Assembly (NCBI GenBank): GCA_022792555.1
Contig: JAAWBF010000183.1
Span: forward strand, 1 to 64,000
DNA length: 64,000 nucleotides
Direction of reading: 5' to 3'
From: Oscillospiraceae bacterium
GTDB lineage: Bacteria; Bacillota; Clostridia; Oscillospirales; Oscillospiraceae
Shown: positions 61,601-64,000 of the stretch, in pieces
Position numbering within the stretch: position 1 is the first letter of the stretch
Layout: every line of letters begins with the position of its first letter
The notes under the pieces: generated by a model
What the model was told of the DNA's origin: nothing
The model's database searches: none
The model's input: the letters and a program-made list of their open reading frames with translations, nothing else
Program-made: the position numbers and the translations under genes

Positions 61601-62704
61601 ACGCTCCATCAGCGCCGTATACACCCCGCCGCTGTCCTCTCCAGTGAGCAGGCCGGCAATGACACACAGGGTTTTTCCCTCCGCAGGGATACCGCCCTCA
61701 AGTGCCATCCGGCAGACTGGTCTGGGCGACACTACCCGCACAGCTAGAAAGTCCAGCAAGTTTTTCACAATATCAGATACTGGGAGCAACAGTAAAAGAG
61801 TGACAACCCAACTGTGCAACCGAAACCCCAGCAGCAGAACAAAAAACAGGGTAGGCAGCACCACAGCCGCAATATAACCTCCCCCTGTATGGCATTTTAC
61901 CGGCTCTCCCATAGGCACCCGGAAGAGATACCAGCCCACATGCCGTTCTTCTCCACTCCCCTGTTCACAAAGAGACAAAACGCGCTGGGCCGCCTCCCAC
62001 TCGGTAAGGCCATGCTTACGGGCCAACTGGCAGAGCTGGGTCCGGTAACGGTTTCGAGTCCCCTCCTCCATCTCTGGATAGAGACCTGCTGGATCTTGGC
62101 GCAAGGCCTGCTCCACCTGGCTGGCTTCCTCCAGCAGAGGGCCAAAGGGCAGGATGGATAAGGTGCGGAAGGAGGTAAAAATTTGATCAAATACTGCCGC
62201 CAATTCTGTAGCAGTCCAACCATCTTTCTCTAATTGTGTGCATGCCAGTGCCAGCCGCTCTACCAGTGCCCCGCGGAAGGCAGAAACCACCAGGGAGAGC
62301 TCCCGTTCGGTTAAAGGATGCAGCCGCTGAAACCCATTCAAAAATGCAGAAAAGCCACGCTGATCCAGCGGTTCTCTTCTAGCGGCCAATCCACGGCCCA
62401 ATCCCACAATTAATATCAAATGTTCTGTGCTGTGTCGGACTTCGCGTAGCCGCCCCGTCCGGCGGAATGCACGCACTGCCTCACTTCCCTCTCGCTGGGC
62501 CAGATACCAGTTATCCAACAGCCACTCGACCGCCTGTGGAATCTGGCGCTGCCCAACGCTCCACTGGCTAGCCCGATCCCGCGTCTGACGGATCTGTCTC
62601 AAAGCGGCCTGGAGTGAGCGGGCATACTGTCCTCCGGAAGCACGGCCCTCTATTTGAAGGGCAGCCGCAGTCTGCTCCCCCAACTGTTCCCAGCCAAGTT
62701 CCAT
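55610..62704 (-). CDS. Cyclic beta-1,2-glucan synthase-like protein (GT84, glucoamylase-like domain, GH94)
   Basis: 2364 aa; VITLDSDTSLNVGTAKELVGAMLHPLN, EARQTSYIAVAQGQV...YSGMASWTGTMFEYFMPNLLL, GLSLMGTGDWNDGMNRVG. Confidence 0.88.
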   Translation of the reverse strand: MELGWEQLGEQTAAALQIEGRASGGQYARSLQAALRQIRQTRDRASQWSVGQRQIPQAVEWLLDNWYLAQREGSEAVRAFRRTGRLREVRHSTEHLILIVGLGRGLAARREPLDQRGFSAFLNGFQRLHPLTERELSLVVSAFRGALVERLALACTQLEKDGWTATELAAVFDQIFTSFRTLSILPFGPLLEEASQVEQALRQDPAGLYPEMEEGTRNRYRTQLCQLARKHGLTEWEAAQRVLSLCEQGSGEERHVGWYLFRVPMGEPVKCHTGGGYIAAVVLPTLFFVLLLGFRLHSWVVTLLLLLPVSDIVKNLLDFLAVRVVSPRPVCRMALEGGIPAEGKTLCVIAGLLTGEDSGGVYTALMERYRLANRDAGDQLLFGLLADLPDRALPMGSEARRTVAAAQRAVDALNEKHGGGFYLFFRPPVFQPTDERYVGWERKRGALLELVRLLKGRRTGLTVRSGDRRALNGVKYVITLDSDTSLNVGTAKELVGAMLHPLNRAKVDPRRRIVTAGYGLLQPRVGVELNAANRSQFSRIFAGQGGVDPYGSTTSDVYHDLFDQGTYTGKGIFDVDAFFTCLDGRFPENTILSHDLLEGSYLHAGLIGDIELTDGYPYKVTSYFARLHRWIRGDWQLLPWLGRTVSNQFGGVELNPISSISKWKIFDNLRRSLSPVCTLLALLLGMCLAGADFTAAAAAAILAAWSNLLLSSADLAFRGGQGLRNRYHSTIIAGLGGVILQTLVQLLFLPLHAWTCASAICTALWRSYITHKERLAWVTAADAERKSGDGIGSHYRKGWSCVAAGGVAVLFSRFPAGAAVGLVWICAPIFSWALSRPINQKRTLSTTDRAFLLHQGALIWQYFSDFLGPENHWLPPDNWQEQPAVGLARRTSPTNLGMALLCCLAAVDLDFITRERAVALIGHMLDTAEALPKWRGHLYNWYDTATAKPLFPRYVSTVDGGNLCGCLIALREGLYEWGEDVLARRAETLANGMDFSLLYDAERKLFTIGYDVEAEQYTPGWYDLMASEARQTSYIAVAQGQVAPRHWRRLSRMLVGDNDYSGMASWTGTMFEYFMPNLLLPIEPNSLMYESLAFCLYEQRRRTGGKVPWGISESGFYAFDGGLSYQYKAHGVQKLGLKRDLDLELVIAPYASFLALLLAPGRAGRNLRRLRDLGAEGKYGLYEALDFTSARLTGERSCELVKSYMAHHLGMSLTAIDNALNNNIMQQRFLRDCNMSAYRELLQEKVPVGASVMKSPSCEIPDKPKRLADPGLVREGTWTGGRPACHLVSNGAYTVFCASDGTNYSKMGETALTTRDGISFYLSTAEGLLPLRPGFWHFDSGAAWETRIDQLTAVQTLQVPGRENGELRDLVLEWRGETPLRGELVCYLEPVLARQIDYDAHPAFSKLFLESAYTGDGVVFTRRPRSQLEGRPALAVLWDAPEAFFDTSREVALGRGGRHALQQALEGPAHSTAGAVLDPCLLVRIPFKLAKGEQRSFRFALAASDSSSGAVQAALRLLELTNGENILGGLLQACKLSREEAFHAYKLLKNLAYPARHCPIEPSTLWPFGISGDVPIAAAEIEGLGEAEAHLFWLGAHKLLCKSGFSFDLVFLIREGGDYRRPARSSLLEGLHALQWEHMLGAKGGVHLVDACEPVKRAATILLDSPEEEIQESPISEQENHFTIEPGAPRWEFGADGTFRCFTGPRLPPLGWSQILTNGSFGWMPDETGCGHLWLDNAREHQLTPWCNDPLAIGGPEEFWLQAEEERCALFAGGDGLSCTVTYGPGFARWEKQWGSRHITTTAFVPMEEQARILLITLKGEPCKLFYQSADKAIKLYRLDDTIALVTTPEETKLRPSLGQVRKLLNQTTIYWNRQVSALHFHTPDEMLNHYLNGWALYQVLACRLMGRTSRYQNGGAFGFRDQLQDVCATLLQTGEYAKTQILRACAHQYREGDVQHWWHEDQDGRSKGVRTRISDDLLWLPYTLCAYLEQRGDWTILREETPYLCSPILGDEEVERYEQPTSSEETDSVYRHAVLAVEQALTRGTGIHGLSLMGTGDWNDGMNRVGIEGRGESVWLTWFTAAVLESFAPICARMGEPDRAEKYRQTSAALAQAAGDAWDGSWFLRGYYDDGTPLGTSGAAACTLDSIAQSWAVLAPGDHRDKAVQGVQAALDRLFDREAGLIKLFTPAFDGGEQDPGYIGGYVPGVRENGGQYTHAAVWLALACLRLGMAEEGYDILRTLLPAHHDTGIFKTEPFVLAADVYSNPAHLGRGGWSWYTGAAGWYYRTATEVLLGFQLRENRLFIEPVLPEHWSGYTAVWRTEKATCQFSVRRGEEKGTYLDGCAIQTGIDMNQMEGEHMVEVVL

Positions 62705-62883
62705 GTCTACCTCCCGTTGATGAATTCAGATATATCATCCATCTTTCCCTTAAATATACCATTTATACAAATTAACAACACCTATTGTCATTTAACTGGT
62801 ATGATCCCCCAGGCTATGCGGCATACTACCAACACCACATCCTCCGAGGTGTGAGAAATTTTGATATTGAGGTGACAGAAGCT

Positions 62884-63066
62884 ATGAACCATCAAACTGC
62901 GTCTGCTGTTGCATTTGGCGCCATTCTGCGGGAAAATCCCGCTGCCGCTCGTTTTTACGATAACTGTACACCGGCCCAGCGGGAGGCTATCCTACTCCAG
63001 CTCCAGGAGCTCCCCCCGGAAAATATCAGAGCTTTTGTAGAGGAGCTCCCCAGCGCCGCCCTATAA
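62884..63066 (+). CDS. Small hypothetical protein
   Basis: 60 aa MNHQTASAVAFGAILRENPAAARFYDNCTPAQREAILLQLQ...; RBS GAGGTG 9 nt upstream. Confidence 0.6.
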   Translation: MNHQTASAVAFGAILRENPAAARFYDNCTPAQREAILLQLQELPPENIRAFVEELPSAAL

Positions 63067-63075
63067 AAAATATGC

Positions 63076-63106
63076 GGGCTGCAGCAAAAAGAACTTGCTG
63101 CAGCCC
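63076..63106. terminator. Bidirectional terminator between small ORF and pepT
   Basis: GGGCTGCAGCAA-loop-TTGCTGCAGCCC; T-rich on the minus strand toward 63061. Confidence 0.8.
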
Positions 63107-63129
63107 ATATAAATAAGACTTACTTATAA

Positions 63130-64000
63130 TTAAGATACGGTATCCTCCAGATTTTGATTGACACGGACTAGCTGAACCAAAACCTGGCTCATCTGCTCCA
63201 GAGCTTGGGTTGGAATATACTCATAAATGCTGTGGAAGTTAATCCCTCCCGTAGAGAGATTGGGACAAGGCAAACCCATATAGGACAATTTTGCTCCATC
63301 GGTTCCACCACGGATGGGAATTTCTATTGGTTCCACCCCAACAGCCTGCATAGCGGCCCTGGCCCTGAGGATCAGATACATATGAGGCTCAATCTGGGCA
63401 CGCATATTATAATATTGGTCCTGTAAATCAAGCTCAACTGTCCCCGTGCCATACTTTCCATTCAAAAAAGCAGTTGCGGCTTTTAACAGTGTCTTCCTAT
63501 TTTCAAAAGCTGAACGTTCAAAATCCCGGATGATGAGGGAGAGCTTGGCGGTGCTCTCGTTCCCCTCCAGTCTGCTCAGGTGAAAAAATCCCTCGTACCC
63601 ATCGGTATGAGCGGGTGTCTCGGCTGGAGGGAGTAAATTTACCAACTCTACTCCAATCAACAAAGCATTTTTCATCTTATGCTTTCCGGCGCCTGGGTGG
63701 GTATTGAGTCCATGAATTGTGACCGTGGCGCAGGCAGCATTGAAGTTTTCATACTCGATCTCTCCCAATGCGCCACCGTCCACCGTATAAGCCACCGCCG
63801 CGCCAAAGCAATCCACATCAAAATGGTCGGTCCCTCTTCCAATCTCCTCATCTGGTGTAAATCCTACAGCAATCCGGCCATGGGAAATCTCCGGGTGCTG
63901 GATTAAATACTCTACTGCTGTCACAATTTCAGCAACTCCGGCCTTATCATCAGCACCAAGCAGGGTGGTGCCATCAGTTACAATCAGATCCTGTCCTCGA
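63130..64000 (-). CDS. pepT: Peptidase T (tripeptidase), N-terminus outside window
   Basis: LIVTDGTTLLGADDKAGVAEIV (reads into window edge), GFTPDEEIGRGTDHFDVDCFGA, YTVDGGALGEIEYENFNAA, RGGTDGAKLSYMGLPCPNLSTGG. Confidence 0.96.
   Translation of the reverse strand, partial: RGQDLIVTDGTTLLGADDKAGVAEIVTAVEYLIQHPEISHGRIAVGFTPDEEIGRGTDHFDVDCFGAAVAYTVDGGALGEIEYENFNAACATVTIHGLNTHPGAGKHKMKNALLIGVELVNLLPPAETPAHTDGYEGFFHLSRLEGNESTAKLSLIIRDFERSAFENRKTLLKAATAFLNGKYGTGTVELDLQDQYYNMRAQIEPHMYLILRARAAMQAVGVEPIEIPIRGGTDGAKLSYMGLPCPNLSTGGINFHSIYEYIPTQALEQMSQVLVQLVRVNQNLEDTVS

Overview
This 64 kb window looks like an ordinary chromosomal segment of a spore-forming gut Clostridia, probably Oscillospiraceae (inferred from protein style and the spoIIIA operon). 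I saw no rRNA, tRNA, CRISPR array, phage or transposase. Recognisable loci, left to right: guaA; DUF421/DUF4363 pair; a degenerate GH13 alpha-glucosidase; SecB-like protein with LTA-synthase-like sulfatase; a two-ORF 2-hydroxyacyl-CoA dehydratase activase; GNAT; MATE; a small accessory patch (cat-like, NADAR, TIGR04076); T-box with leuA; AGCS symporter; malQ; guaB; acyl-ACP thioesterase; fabG-like SDR; CmpB-type permease; a BlaI/BlaR1-like pair; rtcB; gpsA-plsY-der-DUF512; rpmF/yceD; SLT; RluA; potABCD; an FMN riboswitch with ribE-ribBA-ribH; the full spoIIIAA-AH operon; lgt; two M16 peptidases; a giant cyclic-glucan-synthase-like GT84/GH94 protein; and partial pepT. The best candidates for undescribed biology are: (1) a promoter, structured leader and terminator unit before the MATE gene that I cannot assign to a known riboswitch class; (2) tandem, mutually exclusive terminators after the FMN riboswitch; (3) a BlaI/BlaR1-like system with a large non-beta-lactam-like C-terminal domain and a palindromic operator over its promoter; (4) the NADAR/TIGR04076/orphan-ORF cassette; (5) a HExxH/CxxC orphan protein. 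I found no clearly novel multi-gene system. All of this is from reading the sequence only; no searches were run.
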